Source: Pelagibacteraceae bacterium AG-313-A04
GTDB taxonomy: Bacteria; Pseudomonadota; Alphaproteobacteria; Pelagibacterales; Pelagibacteraceae
Assembly: GCA_003284275.1 (NCBI GenBank)
Contig: QBVU01000001.1
Span: 224,768-288,767, forward strand
Direction: 5' to 3'
DNA length: 64,000 bases
The position numbers and the translations under genes are program-made. Shown in pieces: positions 35,637 through 45,215 of the stretch. Position 1 is the stretch's first letter. Each line of letters opens with the position of its first letter. The notes below the pieces were generated by a model. That model searched no databases, had not been told where the DNA came from, and saw only the letters and a list, made by a program, of their open reading frames with translations.

Positions 35637-36640
35637 TGAGTAAAAAAAAATTAGTATTTTCCGGAGTTCAACCTACAGGAAATCTTCATTTAGGAAATTA
35701 TTTAGGAGCACTTAAAAAATTTGTTTCATTACAAAAAGACATGGAATGTATTTACTGTGTTGTTGATCTACATGCTATCACTGTTTTTCAAGATCCCATT
35801 CAATTAAATGAAAACATATTAGAGACTACAGCAGGTTTTTTAGCATCCGGTTTAGATCCTGATAAAAGTATAATTTTTAATCAATCATCGGTGTCTGGCC
35901 ACGCAGAGCTTGCTTGGATTTTAAATTGTGTCTCGAGAATGGGTTGGTTAAATAGAATGACGCAATTCAAAGATAAAGCTGGAGCAGACAAGGAAAAGGC
36001 AAGTGTTGGATTATACATTTATCCAAATTTGATGGCTGCTGATATCTTGCTTTATAAAGCAACTCATGTGCCAGTAGGTGATGACCAAAAACAGCATTTA
36101 GAATTATCAAGAGATGTTGCTCAAAAATTTAACAATGATTATAAGTGCAAAGATTTCTTTCCTCTTCCAGAACCTTTAATTTCAAAAAATATATCTAGAG
36201 TAATGAGTTTAAGAGACGGCACAAAAAAAATGAGCAAATCTGAAGAGTCCGATTATTCTAGGATAAACTTAAAAGATAGTGCTGACGAAATTAGAAAAAA
36301 AATTAAAAAAGCAAAATCAGACTCAGAACCAATACCAGATGACATTAAAATGTTAGAAAAAAAACCAGAGGCTTTAAATTTATTAACTATTTATGCAGAA
36401 TTATCAAAAACCGATCTAAAAAAGACTATTGCTGAGATGAGTGGAAAAGATTACTCACTTTTGAAAGCAAAATTAACCGAAATTTTAATTGAAGAAATTG
36501 CTCCAGTAGGGAAAGAAATCAAGAAACTACTAAATGATAAGCAACAATTGAAAAAAATTTTATTAAAAGGCAGCGAAAAAGCCAATGTAATTGCTGAGGA
36601 AAACTTAAAAAATATACGTGAAAAAGTTGGTTTGATATAA
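35636..36640 (+). CDS. trpS: Tryptophanyl-tRNA synthetase
   Basis: Class I synthetase for tRNA-Trp. 334 residues. [20 protein letters not shown] holds the HIGH equivalent (HLGN); [17 protein letters not shown] binds tryptophanyl-adenylate; [12 protein letters not shown] (about residue 200) is the KMSKS loop. Translationally coupled to murJ (ATGAG overlap) and 12 bp before nfuA. Nothing unusual. Confidence 0.97.
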   Translation: MSKKKLVFSGVQPTGNLHLGNYLGALKKFVSLQKDMECIYCVVDLHAITVFQDPIQLNENILETTAGFLASGLDPDKSIIFNQSSVSGHAELAWILNCVSRMGWLNRMTQFKDKAGADKEKASVGLYIYPNLMAADILLYKATHVPVGDDQKQHLELSRDVAQKFNNDYKCKDFFPLPEPLISKNISRVMSLRDGTKKMSKSEESDYSRINLKDSADEIRKKIKKAKSDSEPIPDDIKMLEKKPEALNLLTIYAELSKTDLKKTIAEMSGKDYSLLKAKLTEILIEEIAPVGKEIKKLLNDKQQLKKILLKGSEKANVIAEENLKNIREKVGLI

Positions 36641-36652
36641 TATAAAGCCTTG

Positions 36653-37204
36653 ATGATACAAACAGAAACTACGCCTAATCCAGATTCACTTAAATTCTTA
36701 TCTGAAAACATAATTTCCGCAGCAGGAAATGAGGAATTTCATAAAGATAAAATAAGTCAAATAAGCAATCAGTTTGTAAAAGAATTATTAAATTTTAGTG
36801 GCGTAGAGCTAATACTGCTCTCAAAAAATTTTATATCGGTTAAAAAGACTAAGGAAGCTTCTTGGGAAGAGTTAAAGCCAATGGTAATTTCCCACTTAAA
36901 CGATTACTTCCAGAAAAATGATGAACCGATTCTGACAAATAAAAGTTTAGATAACAATAATATTAATAAAGACAAAGATGAAACCGTTAACAAAATTATA
37001 GAAGTTTTAGATACTAAAATTAGGCCAGCTGTAGCAAAAGATGGAGGAGATATAAAATTTAAGTCATTTGAAAATGGGATCGTTAGAGTTGAACTACAAG
37101 GAAGCTGCTCAGGTTGCCCAAGTTCATTGATGACATTAAAGCAAGGTGTTCAGAACTTATTAAAACACTATGTTAAAGAGGTTAATTCAGTAGAGGCCGT
37201 ATAA
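36653..37204 (+). CDS. nfuA: Iron-sulfur cluster scaffold/carrier NfuA-type
   Basis: Carrier of 4Fe-4S clusters to target enzymes. 183 residues from the ATG at 36653 (a TTG at 36650 adds one Met). Nfu N-domain at the start (QTETTPNPDSLKFLSE) and NifU C-domain with the cluster motif GSCSGCPSS (Cys152, Cys155). A lysine/asparagine-rich linker of about 20 residues joins them. This two-domain form is the mitochondrial/alphaproteobacterial NFU1 type. It lies between trpS and the Bax-like gene, spacing 12 and 4 bp. Confidence 0.92.
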   Translation: MIQTETTPNPDSLKFLSENIISAAGNEEFHKDKISQISNQFVKELLNFSGVELILLSKNFISVKKTKEASWEELKPMVISHLNDYFQKNDEPILTNKSLDNNNINKDKDETVNKIIEVLDTKIRPAVAKDGGDIKFKSFENGIVRVELQGSCSGCPSSLMTLKQGVQNLLKHYVKEVNSVEAV

Positions 37205-37208
37205 TAAT

Positions 37209-39023
37209 ATGAAAAAAAAATTAAGTTATAGAGATAAGCTTATCGAACTTGCTTATATCTATGATGTCAAAGAGATTAAAGAATATGTGAAGAGCAGAAA
37301 AAGTTTAACTTCTGGTCAGTTAGAACTTATTTTGAAGAAAAATAAGATAATCATTCCTAAAGATTACAAGTCAAATTTTTTCAGAGATACTTTTGTCAAA
37401 CCAGTCTCAAAAGTAAAATTGAATTTAGTAGAGTTTAAAGAAAACCAGATAAAAGCAAAAAATAAGCTAGTTAGAAAGGCAGAAAATTTAAAACATGATA
37501 CGAAAAGAAATATCAATAGATCATTGCATGGTTTGTGGGTTGGTTTAGGAAATGTTGGGTTAAATTTTTTAAATATAATTCCGAAACTAGGGAAAGTGGT
37601 TTATGTTTTTTTTGGGGACTTATTTACCGATATATTTAATGCGATTTACAACCAGCAATTTGATCCTAAGAAAGCTAAAAACGTAATTATAGGTTTTTTT
37701 GTAATTGTCTTTTCGACTTCAGTAATTATAGGTGGTCTTAATTATTTTGGTGATGAAAGGCTAGAAACAAAAAAATTAGAGACTAAAAAACCTAACGTTA
37801 CAAAAGAGGTAAAAAAACCAGAGGCTAAAAAAGAGATAAAAAAACCAGAGGCTAAAAAAGAGATAAAAAAACCAGAGGCTAAAAAAGAGATAAAAAAACC
37901 AGAGGCTACAAAAGAGGTAAAAAAACCAGAGGCTAAAAAAGAGATAAAAAAACCAGAGGCTAAAAAAGAGATAAAAAAACCAGAGGCTAAAAAAGAGATA
38001 AAAAAACCAGAGGCTAAAAAAGAGATAAAAAAACCAGAGGCTAAAAAAGAGATAAAAAAACCAGAGGCTAAAAAAGAGATAAAAAAACCAGAGGCTAAAA
38101 AAGAGATAAAAAAACCAGAGGCTAAAAAAGAGATAAAAAAACCAGAAAATAAAAAAAAAGAAGTAAAAAAATCAGAAGTTAAAAAAGAGTCAAAACCAGA
38201 ATTAAAAGTAAAAAGAAAAGATGTAAATGAAGTAGTGCTTCCAAATTTAAATTTGAAAACTGAAACAGTTTTAAATTTATTCAAAGACGTTGACTATACT
38301 TTGAGCGGAGTAAGAGCAGACAAACTAGTAAAGCCAATTTATTTTACACAGTTTCCCAAAGATCTTGAAACAATCCAAAGCAACAAATTAAAGAAAGAAA
38401 CTTTTATACAAATCGTATTACCATTGGTTGTTGCAGAAAATGAAAGAATTTTAGAAGATAGAGATAAGTTAAAAATTTTATCAGAAAAGAAATTTACTAC
38501 AGATTTAGAAAAACAATGGCTAAGACAAAAATTATTGGAATATAAAGTGAAGAAAAGCGATCTAGATGAATTAATGTATCGAATGGACATTATTCCAACA
38601 TCCATAGCTTTAGCTCAAGCTGCAAAAGAAAGTGGATGGGGAACTTCTAGATTTGCGCTAGAGGGAAATGCAATTTTTGGACAATGGACTTGGAGTGGTC
38701 AAGGTATAGCCCCGTTAGATAGAGAAAGTAATAAGAATCATAAAATTTTAAAATTTCCAATATTGAGAGCATCCGTTAAAGCTTATCAAAATAATCTGAA
38801 TACCCATAAAAGTTACAAATCTTTCAGAGATAAAAGATTTAAGTTAAGAGAAAAGAATAATAAATTGAACGGACTGGAATTGACCGATACACTTAAAAAC
38901 TATGCTCAAACTGGATCAGAATACACAAAAATTTTAAATCAAATTATAAAGCAAAATAGATTGACAGATTTTGAGCCAGTTAAGTTAGTTGGCTCAGTAA
39001 AACAAATAGAGCTCAGTTCTTAA
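37209..39023 (+). CDS. Membrane-anchored Bax-like glucosaminidase with KKPEAKKEI repeats
   Basis: Predicted cell-wall hydrolase, 604 residues. About 155 basic cytoplasmic residues precede one transmembrane helix (VIIGFFVIVFSTSVIIGGL, near 159-177). Then comes a periplasmic spacer of twelve 9-residue units (KKPEAKKEI) at about 202-309 plus degenerate copies. The catalytic domain lies at about 455-585: PTSIALAQAAKESGWGTSRF (probable acid Glu), GNAIFGQWTW and FPILRASVKAYQNNLNTHKS, as in Bax/FlgJ-type N-acetylglucosaminidases. It presumably cuts glycan strands, with the Lys/Pro/Glu spacer reaching across or binding the wall. Substrate and role in division are inference. Confidence 0.8.
   Translation: MKKKLSYRDKLIELAYIYDVKEIKEYVKSRKSLTSGQLELILKKNKIIIPKDYKSNFFRDTFVKPVSKVKLNLVEFKENQIKAKNKLVRKAENLKHDTKRNINRSLHGLWVGLGNVGLNFLNIIPKLGKVVYVFFGDLFTDIFNAIYNQQFDPKKAKNVIIGFFVIVFSTSVIIGGLNYFGDERLETKKLETKKPNVTKEVKKPEAKKEIKKPEAKKEIKKPEAKKEIKKPEATKEVKKPEAKKEIKKPEAKKEIKKPEAKKEIKKPEAKKEIKKPEAKKEIKKPEAKKEIKKPEAKKEIKKPEAKKEIKKPENKKKEVKKSEVKKESKPELKVKRKDVNEVVLPNLNLKTETVLNLFKDVDYTLSGVRADKLVKPIYFTQFPKDLETIQSNKLKKETFIQIVLPLVVAENERILEDRDKLKILSEKKFTTDLEKQWLRQKLLEYKVKKSDLDELMYRMDIIPTSIALAQAAKESGWGTSRFALEGNAIFGQWTWSGQGIAPLDRESNKNHKILKFPILRASVKAYQNNLNTHKSYKSFRDKRFKLREKNNKLNGLELTDTLKNYAQTGSEYTKILNQIIKQNRLTDFEPVKLVGSVKQIELSS
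37812..38135 (+). repeat. Tandem array of twelve 27-bp units in the glucosaminidase gene
   Basis: Unit AAAAAACCAGAGGCTAAAAA plus AGAGATA, twelve copies in frame (CCAGAGGCT at 37818 and then every 27 bp to 38115), followed by a decayed thirteenth at 38136-38162. Unit 4 differs at two codons (ATKEV); the others are almost identical in DNA, which shows recent expansion or homogenisation. Encodes the KKPEAKKEI spacer. Confidence 0.97.
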
Positions 39024-39024
39024 A

Positions 39025-40080
39025 TCATTTTTCACTAACCACAAATTGTACTCCTAGCCACCTCCAGTAACCACTAGAGTCTCTTAAAGAACAATTTATT
39101 CTTCCTCTTTCTCCAACAAATTTTTCATTTATTTTAATTTTAAGGGTATTTTCGCTTAAGAAATTTATATCGGATTCTCTCCATTTATTCCCTTCATTTG
39201 AAAAGCAACTTAACGATTTTAAATTTTTAATACCATCATAAAATTCAATTTTTACTTCAGGAGGATTTTGGTTCTGTAGTAGATATTTTTCTTCAGGCAT
39301 AACACGTTTATATTTAAATGGTAAAGTTCTCATTAAAGAATTAAATCTTTTTATTTCACCATATTTTTCATTAATAGGATATCTAGGTAATTCAAAAAAA
39401 TCTTTTGTTTCGTCCATAACTCCAGAATGTTGACCAAAAGCATATTTGAAATCTAAAGATTTAATTATATTCTTAAATTCAATGCTATATTCTCCGAATG
39501 GGTAAGAAAAAAAATCGGAATTTTTACCAAGCTCTCTTTTAAAAATAGAAATTGATTTTAAAATGTCTTCTTTAATTAATTTTGAATTTTCATCAACCAG
39601 ATATTCATGAGTATGACTATGATTTCCAATTTCAACAAAATCTTCTTTACTTATTTCTTTAATTTGATCCCAAGACATGTAATTAAAACTGCCAACTTCT
39701 CGAGTACTAACAAACAAAATAAAAGGAATTTTTTCCTTTTTCAATACTGGCCAAGCATTTTTATAAAAAGATAAAAACCCATCATCAATTGTCAAAAGTA
39801 TTTTTCGCTGTATTTTGTTATTTGTTAACTCTTCTTCAAAATTTTTCGGATTAATGAACTTAATTTTATTCTCTTTTATTATTTTTATATGTTTTAAAAA
39901 ATCATTTAGTCTTATATTAGTAGAAGGGTATTTATTTTCTTCAAATCTGTGATACATCAACGATATTATGCCATAGTCATCTATATCTTGCGTTGAGATT
40001 TCTGAATATAGATAGCCTTGAAAAGCAAAAGTAGTTATAAATAAACTTATGATCAGAGATTTTATTATTTTAAGTTGCAT
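39025..40080 (-). CDS. Polysaccharide deacetylase (NodB) family protein
   Basis: Predicted periplasmic carbohydrate esterase, 351 residues from the ATG at 40080 (a GTG at 40086 adds two). Signal peptide QLKIIKSLIISLFITTFAF. Catalytic landmarks: LTIDDGFLSFYKN (Asp-Asp pair for metal and base) and EIGNHSHTHEYL (HxxxH metal ligands) near residue 155, then FSYPFGEYS. The C-terminal ~100 residues form an unrecognised beta domain. It might act on peptidoglycan or surface polysaccharide, which fits the neighbouring glucosaminidase, although the two are convergent (one base apart). Its 5' end overlaps the divergent tsaB by 32 bp. Confidence 0.82.
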   Translation of the reverse strand: MQLKIIKSLIISLFITTFAFQGYLYSEISTQDIDDYGIISLMYHRFEENKYPSTNIRLNDFLKHIKIIKENKIKFINPKNFEEELTNNKIQRKILLTIDDGFLSFYKNAWPVLKKEKIPFILFVSTREVGSFNYMSWDQIKEISKEDFVEIGNHSHTHEYLVDENSKLIKEDILKSISIFKRELGKNSDFFSYPFGEYSIEFKNIIKSLDFKYAFGQHSGVMDETKDFFELPRYPINEKYGEIKRFNSLMRTLPFKYKRVMPEEKYLLQNQNPPEVKIEFYDGIKNLKSLSCFSNEGNKWRESDINFLSENTLKIKINEKFVGERGRINCSLRDSSGYWRWLGVQFVVSEK

Positions 40081-40435
40081 AGGCACAAATAACGATAAAA
40101 TTGGTTTGCGTATTAAGGAAAATTTTTTTATCCATGAGTTTGACTATAATATTAATAAAAATGATCAATTAGTTTCAAACATATTAAATCTAATAAAAAA
40201 ACACAAAGTAAATATAGATAACAAATTTTCTCTAATTGTTAATATTGGACCTGGAAGTTTTTCCTCAATCAGAACATCTCTTTCTGTTGCAAAAGGATTA
40301 AAAATTTCAAAAAATTTAAATATATTTGGCTTTAAAAACTCCCATTTAAGGCGATTTGACCTTGAAAATATTAACCTTTTGATTAGTAAAGGATTAGTAG
40401 AAAATAAATTGATAAAACCATTATATTTAAGTTAA
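40049..40435 (+). CDS. tsaB: TsaB-like tRNA t6A synthesis protein, shortened
   Basis: Relative of TsaB, the non-catalytic partner of TsaD in making the t6A modification at A37. Only 128 residues against about 220-230 normally. The first actin-like lobe is present: ILSCIGTNNDKIGLRI and NIGPGSFSSIRTSLSVAKGL, the family signature. After NSHLRRF the second lobe is missing, but the end KPLYLS resembles the normal TsaB C-terminus, so about 90 internal residues look deleted rather than a simple truncation. Whether it still binds TsaD/TsaE is open; the N-lobe carries the known TsaD interface. rimI, which normally follows, is absent. Confidence 0.75.
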   Translation: MIRDFIILSCIGTNNDKIGLRIKENFFIHEFDYNINKNDQLVSNILNLIKKHKVNIDNKFSLIVNIGPGSFSSIRTSLSVAKGLKISKNLNIFGFKNSHLRRFDLENINLLISKGLVENKLIKPLYLS

Positions 40436-40444
40436 ATTATTCAT

Positions 40445-40864
40445 ATGAATACAATAGAAGAAAAATGTCAGCAAAAAGGGGTTAGACTCACTGATCAAAG
40501 AAAGACCATAGCTAAAATTTTATCAGAGTCCAAAGAAGTCTATGGTTCTAAGGACCATCCAGATGTTGATGAACTCCATAAAAGAGTTTCTGCACTAGAT
40601 GATAAAATTAGCATTGCAACCGTCTACAGAACTGTAAAACTTTTTGAGGAAGCTGGAATTTTAATTAAACATGATTTTAAAGCTGGCAAAGCGCGTTACG
40701 AAATAAATGACGATCATAATCACCTTATTGATATAAATAGCGGGGAAATTATAGAATTTGTTGATAAAGATATAGAGAAACTTCAAAACGAAGTTGCAAA
40801 AAAATTAGGTTACAAATTGGTTGATCATAAACTAGAACTATACGGTTCAAAAATTAAAAAATAG
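40445..40864 (+). CDS. fur: Fur family metal-responsive regulator
   Basis: Metalloregulator with a winged helix (LTDQRKTIAKILSES, SIATVYRTVKLFEEAGI) and a C-terminal dimer domain. 139 residues. The metal region DDHNHLIDINSGEIIEF keeps the histidines but lacks the CxxC zinc pair of enterobacterial Fur; this is common in alphaproteobacterial Fur/Mur. It may sense iron or manganese; sequence does not decide. Located tsaB-fur-miaB as in many alphaproteobacteria. A second Fur-family gene (Irr type) is at 55485. Confidence 0.9.
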   Translation: MNTIEEKCQQKGVRLTDQRKTIAKILSESKEVYGSKDHPDVDELHKRVSALDDKISIATVYRTVKLFEEAGILIKHDFKAGKARYEINDDHNHLIDINSGEIIEFVDKDIEKLQNEVAKKLGYKLVDHKLELYGSKIKK

Positions 40865-40865
40865 T

Positions 40866-42200
40866 TTGTCAAAAAAGATATTTATCAAAACATTAGGCTG
40901 TCAAATGAATGAGTACGATAGTAATCGTATTTTAGATTTAATAAAAAAAATAAATTATTATAAGACAGAAAATATTAATGAGGCTAATTGCTATATTTTA
41001 AATACCTGCCATATAAGAGAAAAAGCAACAGATAAAGTATATCACGATATAGGCAGGGTAAAAAAACAATTCAGAAATAAATTAAAACCAATAGTAATAG
41101 TGACAGGCTGTGTTGCTCAAGCAGAGGGAGATATTTTACTAAGTAAAGAAAAATTTATTGACGCTGTGATTGGCCCTCAATCTTATCATCAGATAAATAA
41201 GATCATTTTAAATTTAGAAAGGAAACAGCAGTCAATCAATTCTACAGAGTTTGAAGTAATTGAGAAGTTTGATAGTTTGAATTCTTTAAAGAACTCAAAT
41301 AATAAAATTTCTTCTTTCTTAACAATTCAGGAGGGTTGTGATAAATTTTGTAAATTTTGTGTTGTACCATACACAAGAGGCGTAGAATACTCGAGATCAG
41401 TAGACGAGTTAATTTTAGAAGCCAATCAATTAGTTAATAATGGTGCAAAAGAAATTACACTCTTAGGACAAAATGTTAACGCATACGATTATGATGGCAA
41501 AAAACTATCAGACTTAATAATTGAAATAGCAAAAATAAAAAAACTTAAAAGAATTAGGTATACAACATCACATCCTAAAGATTTCACAAAGGACTTAATA
41601 AATGTTCATAAGGAATGTAAAAAATTAATGCCATTAGTTCACTTACCTGTGCAAAGTGGTTCTAACAAAATTTTAGAAGAAATGAATAGAAAGCATTCTA
41701 TAGAAGAATATCTGGAAATAATTAATAAATTAAAGAAGGCAAAATCTGAAATAAAGTTCTCAAGTGACTTTATCATAGGATATCCAGGGGAAACATTACA
41801 CGACTTTCAAAAAACTTTAGAGTTAATGAATGATTTAAAATTTATTAATTCTTTCTCATATATTTTTAGCGCAAGACCAGGCACACCAGCATTTTATCTT
41901 GATAAGATCGATCAATCAGAGGCAAAAAAAAGATTGATACGCTTTCAAACTATTGCAGAAAAAATTAAGATAACTTATAGAGACTCTTTGATAAACAAAA
42001 TATCAAATGTTTTATTTGAAAATAAAATTAATAATGAGAATAAATATTTTGGTAGAGATGAATTTCTTAATTCAGTAATTGTAAAAAGTAACGATAATCT
42101 AGTTGGGGAGATTAAAAGAGTTAAAATTAAAAATGGGAATCGTAATACATTATATGGAGAAATTTTCTCAGACATGAGTCAAAAACATTATGCAGCTTAG
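40866..42200 (+). CDS. miaB: tRNA-2-methylthio-N6-dimethylallyladenosine synthase MiaB
   Basis: Radical-SAM methylthiotransferase acting on i6A37. 444 residues. N-terminal cluster cysteines in TLGCQMNEYDS, NTCHIREKA and TGCVAQAEGD; radical SAM cluster in CDKFCKFCVVPYTRG; C-terminal TRAM domain near 370-440. The start is a TTG at 40866, one base after the fur stop, which is the only codon that gives the conserved KKIFIKTLGCQMN beginning. First of a tightly packed miaB-phoH-ybeY-lnt-metK series. Confidence 0.95.
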   Translation: MSKKIFIKTLGCQMNEYDSNRILDLIKKINYYKTENINEANCYILNTCHIREKATDKVYHDIGRVKKQFRNKLKPIVIVTGCVAQAEGDILLSKEKFIDAVIGPQSYHQINKIILNLERKQQSINSTEFEVIEKFDSLNSLKNSNNKISSFLTIQEGCDKFCKFCVVPYTRGVEYSRSVDELILEANQLVNNGAKEITLLGQNVNAYDYDGKKLSDLIIEIAKIKKLKRIRYTTSHPKDFTKDLINVHKECKKLMPLVHLPVQSGSNKILEEMNRKHSIEEYLEIINKLKKAKSEIKFSSDFIIGYPGETLHDFQKTLELMNDLKFINSFSYIFSARPGTPAFYLDKIDQSEAKKRLIRFQTIAEKIKITYRDSLINKISNVLFENKINNENKYFGRDEFLNSVIVKSNDNLVGEIKRVKIKNGNRNTLYGEIFSDMSQKHYAA

Positions 42201-42207
42201 AAAATAA

Positions 42208-43212
42208 ATGTCAGAAATAAGCAAATTAGAACATAATCTTATAATAAAAAAAATTGACGATGTAACAGTCAATGTTTCAATAAACGATAACGAAATGTTA
42301 ATGTCTATAGTAGGTCAATTTGATCAAAATTTAAAACAATTATCTAAACTCACTGAAACAGATATTTACTTTAGAGGAAACTCCATCACTTGCAAGGGAG
42401 ATAAAGATAAAACATCTACATTTTGTGAAGCAATTAAATTTTTGATTAATAAATATATTTTAACTAATATAATTGAAAAAGGAGATATACTTTTATCTGT
42501 GAAAAAAAATATGGAAATAGAAGGCTCTAACGTAAAGTCTTTTAAACAACTTATTAAAACACCAAAAAAATCGGTAATAGCCAGATCAGAAAAACAATCA
42601 GACTATATTAAAGCTCTTAAAGAAAACGATATAGTGATGTCTTTAGGACCGGCTGGCACTGGAAAAAGTTTCTTAGCAGTTTCTGTAGGCATAACTCTAT
42701 TACTAGAAAAGAAAATTGATAGAGTTATTTTATCTAGACCAGCTGTTGAAGCTGGAGAGAAGCTAGGATTTTTACCAGGAGATATGAAAGAAAAAGTCGA
42801 TCCATATCTAAGACCACTCTATGATGCATTATATGAACTATTCGGAGCTGACAAAATAGATAAAAAAATTGAAACAGGAGAAATTGAGATAGCTCCCTTA
42901 GCGTTCATGAGAGGAAGAACTCTAAAAAATTGTTTTGCAATTTTGGATGAAGCTCAAAATGCAACGGAAACTCAAATTAAAATGTTTTTAACTCGTATTG
43001 GAGAAAATTCAAAATTAGTTGTAAACGGTGATCCAACTCAAATTGACTTGATAAATAAATCACACTCTGGACTTATTAAATCAAAAAATATACTTAAAGA
43101 TATTAATGAAATTAAAATAATTGAATTCGATCATAATGATGTTGTGCGACACCCATTAGTATCAAAAATTATTAGAGCTTATCAAAAGAAAAGCACTGAT
43201 GATAAAATTTAA
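42208..43212 (+). CDS. phoH: PhoH-like ATPase (YbeZ)
   Basis: Cytoplasmic P-loop ATPase linked to RNA metabolism and to the YbeY RNase. 334 residues. N-terminal KH-like part, then the PhoH domain with SLGPAGTGKSFLAVS (Walker A about residues 146-160), LSRPAVEAGEKLGFLPGD and FAILDEAQNAT (Walker B). It starts seven bases after miaB and overlaps ybeY by 14 bp, the conserved ybeZ-ybeY pairing. Confidence 0.94.
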   Translation: MSEISKLEHNLIIKKIDDVTVNVSINDNEMLMSIVGQFDQNLKQLSKLTETDIYFRGNSITCKGDKDKTSTFCEAIKFLINKYILTNIIEKGDILLSVKKNMEIEGSNVKSFKQLIKTPKKSVIARSEKQSDYIKALKENDIVMSLGPAGTGKSFLAVSVGITLLLEKKIDRVILSRPAVEAGEKLGFLPGDMKEKVDPYLRPLYDALYELFGADKIDKKIETGEIEIAPLAFMRGRTLKNCFAILDEAQNATETQIKMFLTRIGENSKLVVNGDPTQIDLINKSHSGLIKSKNILKDINEIKIIEFDHNDVVRHPLVSKIIRAYQKKSTDDKI

Positions 43213-43666
43213 TGTAATTACAAAAAACACAAGTTGGTACGACTATATAAAAAATCCAAATAATTATATCGATAAGAAAATTGAGAAATTAAATTCAAAA
43301 AATAAAATTTTAAAAAGGAATAAAGTCTATTGTACATTGTTACTTTCTGGTGAAAAGGAAATAAAAATACTGAATAGTAAATTTAGAAAAAAAAATAAAT
43401 CAACTGATGTTCTTTCTTTTCCTTTTTATGAAAAAAAAGAATTACAAAAAAAATTACTTACAAATAAGGAAATATACCTTGGCGATATAATTATAAATAT
43501 TAATAAAATCAAAAGTGATAAGAAAAGTAAAAATTTTAAAAATAAATTTGATAATCTATGGATACACGGTCTAGTTCATTTATTTGGGTACGATCATAAA
43601 AAAGAACAGGATTATCTTGAAATGATCAAAATAGAAAAAAAATACGCTAGCTTCATAAATGCTTAA
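43199..43666 (+). CDS. ybeY: Endoribonuclease YbeY
   Basis: Single-strand RNase needed for 16S rRNA 3' end maturation and ribosome quality control. 155 residues. Zinc motif HGLVHLFGYDHKKEQD (HxxxHxxxxxH) near 128-143, and NKSTDVLSFPF in the middle, the family block. Overlaps phoH by 14 bp and lnt by eight. The hlyC/corC gene found between ybeY and lnt in many proteobacteria is missing. Confidence 0.95.
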   Translation: MIKFNVITKNTSWYDYIKNPNNYIDKKIEKLNSKNKILKRNKVYCTLLLSGEKEIKILNSKFRKKNKSTDVLSFPFYEKKELQKKLLTNKEIYLGDIIININKIKSDKKSKNFKNKFDNLWIHGLVHLFGYDHKKEQDYLEMIKIEKKYASFINA

Positions 43667-45215
43667 AAAATTTTTGAATAGTCGTTTTTTTATTCTGTAT
43701 ATTGCTCCTTTTATTATTGGCTCATTATCAATATTATCTTTTCAACCTTTCAATTTTACAGTAATAAATTTTATAATTTTTCCACTATTATTTTATTTGA
43801 TTATCTATATTACAAAGAAATCTAAATCGACTTATAGAAAAAAACCATATAAATTTAATTTATTTATATTTGGTCTGTCTTTTGGATTTGGCTTTTATTT
43901 AAGTGGTGTTTCATGGATTGTTAACTCATTAACGTTTGATGAAAGTTTTAAAATCTTTATTCCTTTTGGTTTAATTTTTATTCCTTTATTTTTAAGTTTA
44001 TTTGTTGCTGTTCCAGTTTTATTGATAGGCCCTAAACTTAAATTTGATTTTTCTTCGCTAATGATTTTTTCAGGATGTTTAGCTCTGTCAGACTATTTGA
44101 GAGCAAAACTATTTACGGGGTTTCCATGGAATTTGTGGGCTTATAGTACGTCTTGGATTAATGAAATTATACAAATTTTGAATATAATAGGTTTATATGC
44201 ATACAACTTAATTATTATAACTTTATTCACTTTACCAATAATTTATTTTTTTAAAATAAAAGCAATAAAAAAGGTATATTGCTTATTCTTAACATTAATA
44301 TCTATTTCAGTCTTATATATTTATGGAAACTTCTCAATTAATAAAAATAAATATTTTTTGGACACTATTGATGAAAAAATATTTGTAAAAATAATTTCAC
44401 CTAACTTTGAATTAAAATATGGCTTAAGTCCGAGTCAAATTGAAGAAAGGTTAAAAAAGCTAATCAAATATAGTGATCCAAATAAAGATAAATCAACATT
44501 ATTTATTTGGCCAGAAGGTGTTTTCAGTGGTTATACTTATAAAGAAAGTTTAATTTTTAAAAAACTTGTGAAAAACAATTTTTCAAAAAAACATTTTATT
44601 ATTCTTGGAACTAATCGAGTTGATCCATTATCTGGGCAATATTTCAATAGCATGTTATTACTAGATAATGACTTCGAGATTGTTGCAGAATACAACAAAC
44701 GAAAGCTCGTACCTTTTGGCGAATTTTTACCGTTCGAAAATTTTTTAAATCGTTATGGTTTTAAAAAAATTACAGAGGGTTATGGTGCTTTTTTAAAAGG
44801 TAAAGAGAAAAAATTGCTTACAACAGAAAAATTTAATATTTTACCACTTATTTGCTATGAGGTTATATTTACTGATTTTATACAAGAGTCAAAAGATGAA
44901 ACAAATTTAATCGTCAACATATCCGAGGATGGATGGTTTGGTAATTCGATTGGGCCAGATCAACATTTTGCTAAGTCTATTTTCAGAGCAGTAGAGAACA
45001 ATACTTTTTTTGCTAGATCGGCAAACAAAGGAATCAGTGCCATAATAGACAACAAAGGCAATATAATTAAACGATTAAATAGGTTTGAAACAGGAAGCAT
45101 CGAGATGGAAGTGCCTTTAATAAGATCCAACAAAAATAAAAATGATTTGATATTTTTTGTTCTTTTAATTACATATTTGTTTATCTTTTTAATTAACAAA
45201 AGAAAAAATGCTTAA
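43659..45215 (+). CDS. lnt: Apolipoprotein N-acyltransferase Lnt
   Basis: Inner-membrane enzyme that adds the third acyl chain to lipoproteins. 518 residues: about six transmembrane helices at the N-terminus (from [17 protein letters not shown]), a periplasmic nitrilase domain with the triad Glu in [11 protein letters not shown], Lys in [13 protein letters not shown], Cys in PLICYEVIF, and a final helix ([17 protein letters not shown]). Fits the lipoproteins in the window (LptE, DUF3576, BON protein). Overlaps metK by eight bp. Confidence 0.95.
   Translation: MLKKFLNSRFFILYIAPFIIGSLSILSFQPFNFTVINFIIFPLLFYLIIYITKKSKSTYRKKPYKFNLFIFGLSFGFGFYLSGVSWIVNSLTFDESFKIFIPFGLIFIPLFLSLFVAVPVLLIGPKLKFDFSSLMIFSGCLALSDYLRAKLFTGFPWNLWAYSTSWINEIIQILNIIGLYAYNLIIITLFTLPIIYFFKIKAIKKVYCLFLTLISISVLYIYGNFSINKNKYFLDTIDEKIFVKIISPNFELKYGLSPSQIEERLKKLIKYSDPNKDKSTLFIWPEGVFSGYTYKESLIFKKLVKNNFSKKHFIILGTNRVDPLSGQYFNSMLLLDNDFEIVAEYNKRKLVPFGEFLPFENFLNRYGFKKITEGYGAFLKGKEKKLLTTEKFNILPLICYEVIFTDFIQESKDETNLIVNISEDGWFGNSIGPDQHFAKSIFRAVENNTFFARSANKGISAIIDNKGNIIKRLNRFETGSIEMEVPLIRSNKNKNDLIFFVLLITYLFIFLINKRKNA

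Noticed and set aside
37812..38162. Regularly repeated sequence resembling a CRISPR array
   Set aside because: The units are directly adjacent without spacers, lie in frame inside a gene and have no cas genes nearby.
37742..38284. Long antisense open frame over the 27-bp repeat (180 codons, FISFLASGF repeats)
   Set aside because: It exists only because the repeat unit has no stop in that frame. The sense frame has a membrane helix and an enzymatic domain; the antisense has no start context or family likeness outside the repeat.
45190..45215. Possible SAM riboswitch before metK
   Set aside because: metK starts inside the lnt coding sequence with an 8-bp overlap; there is no leader to hold one. 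The ThiE-like gene likewise has no leader for a TPP riboswitch.
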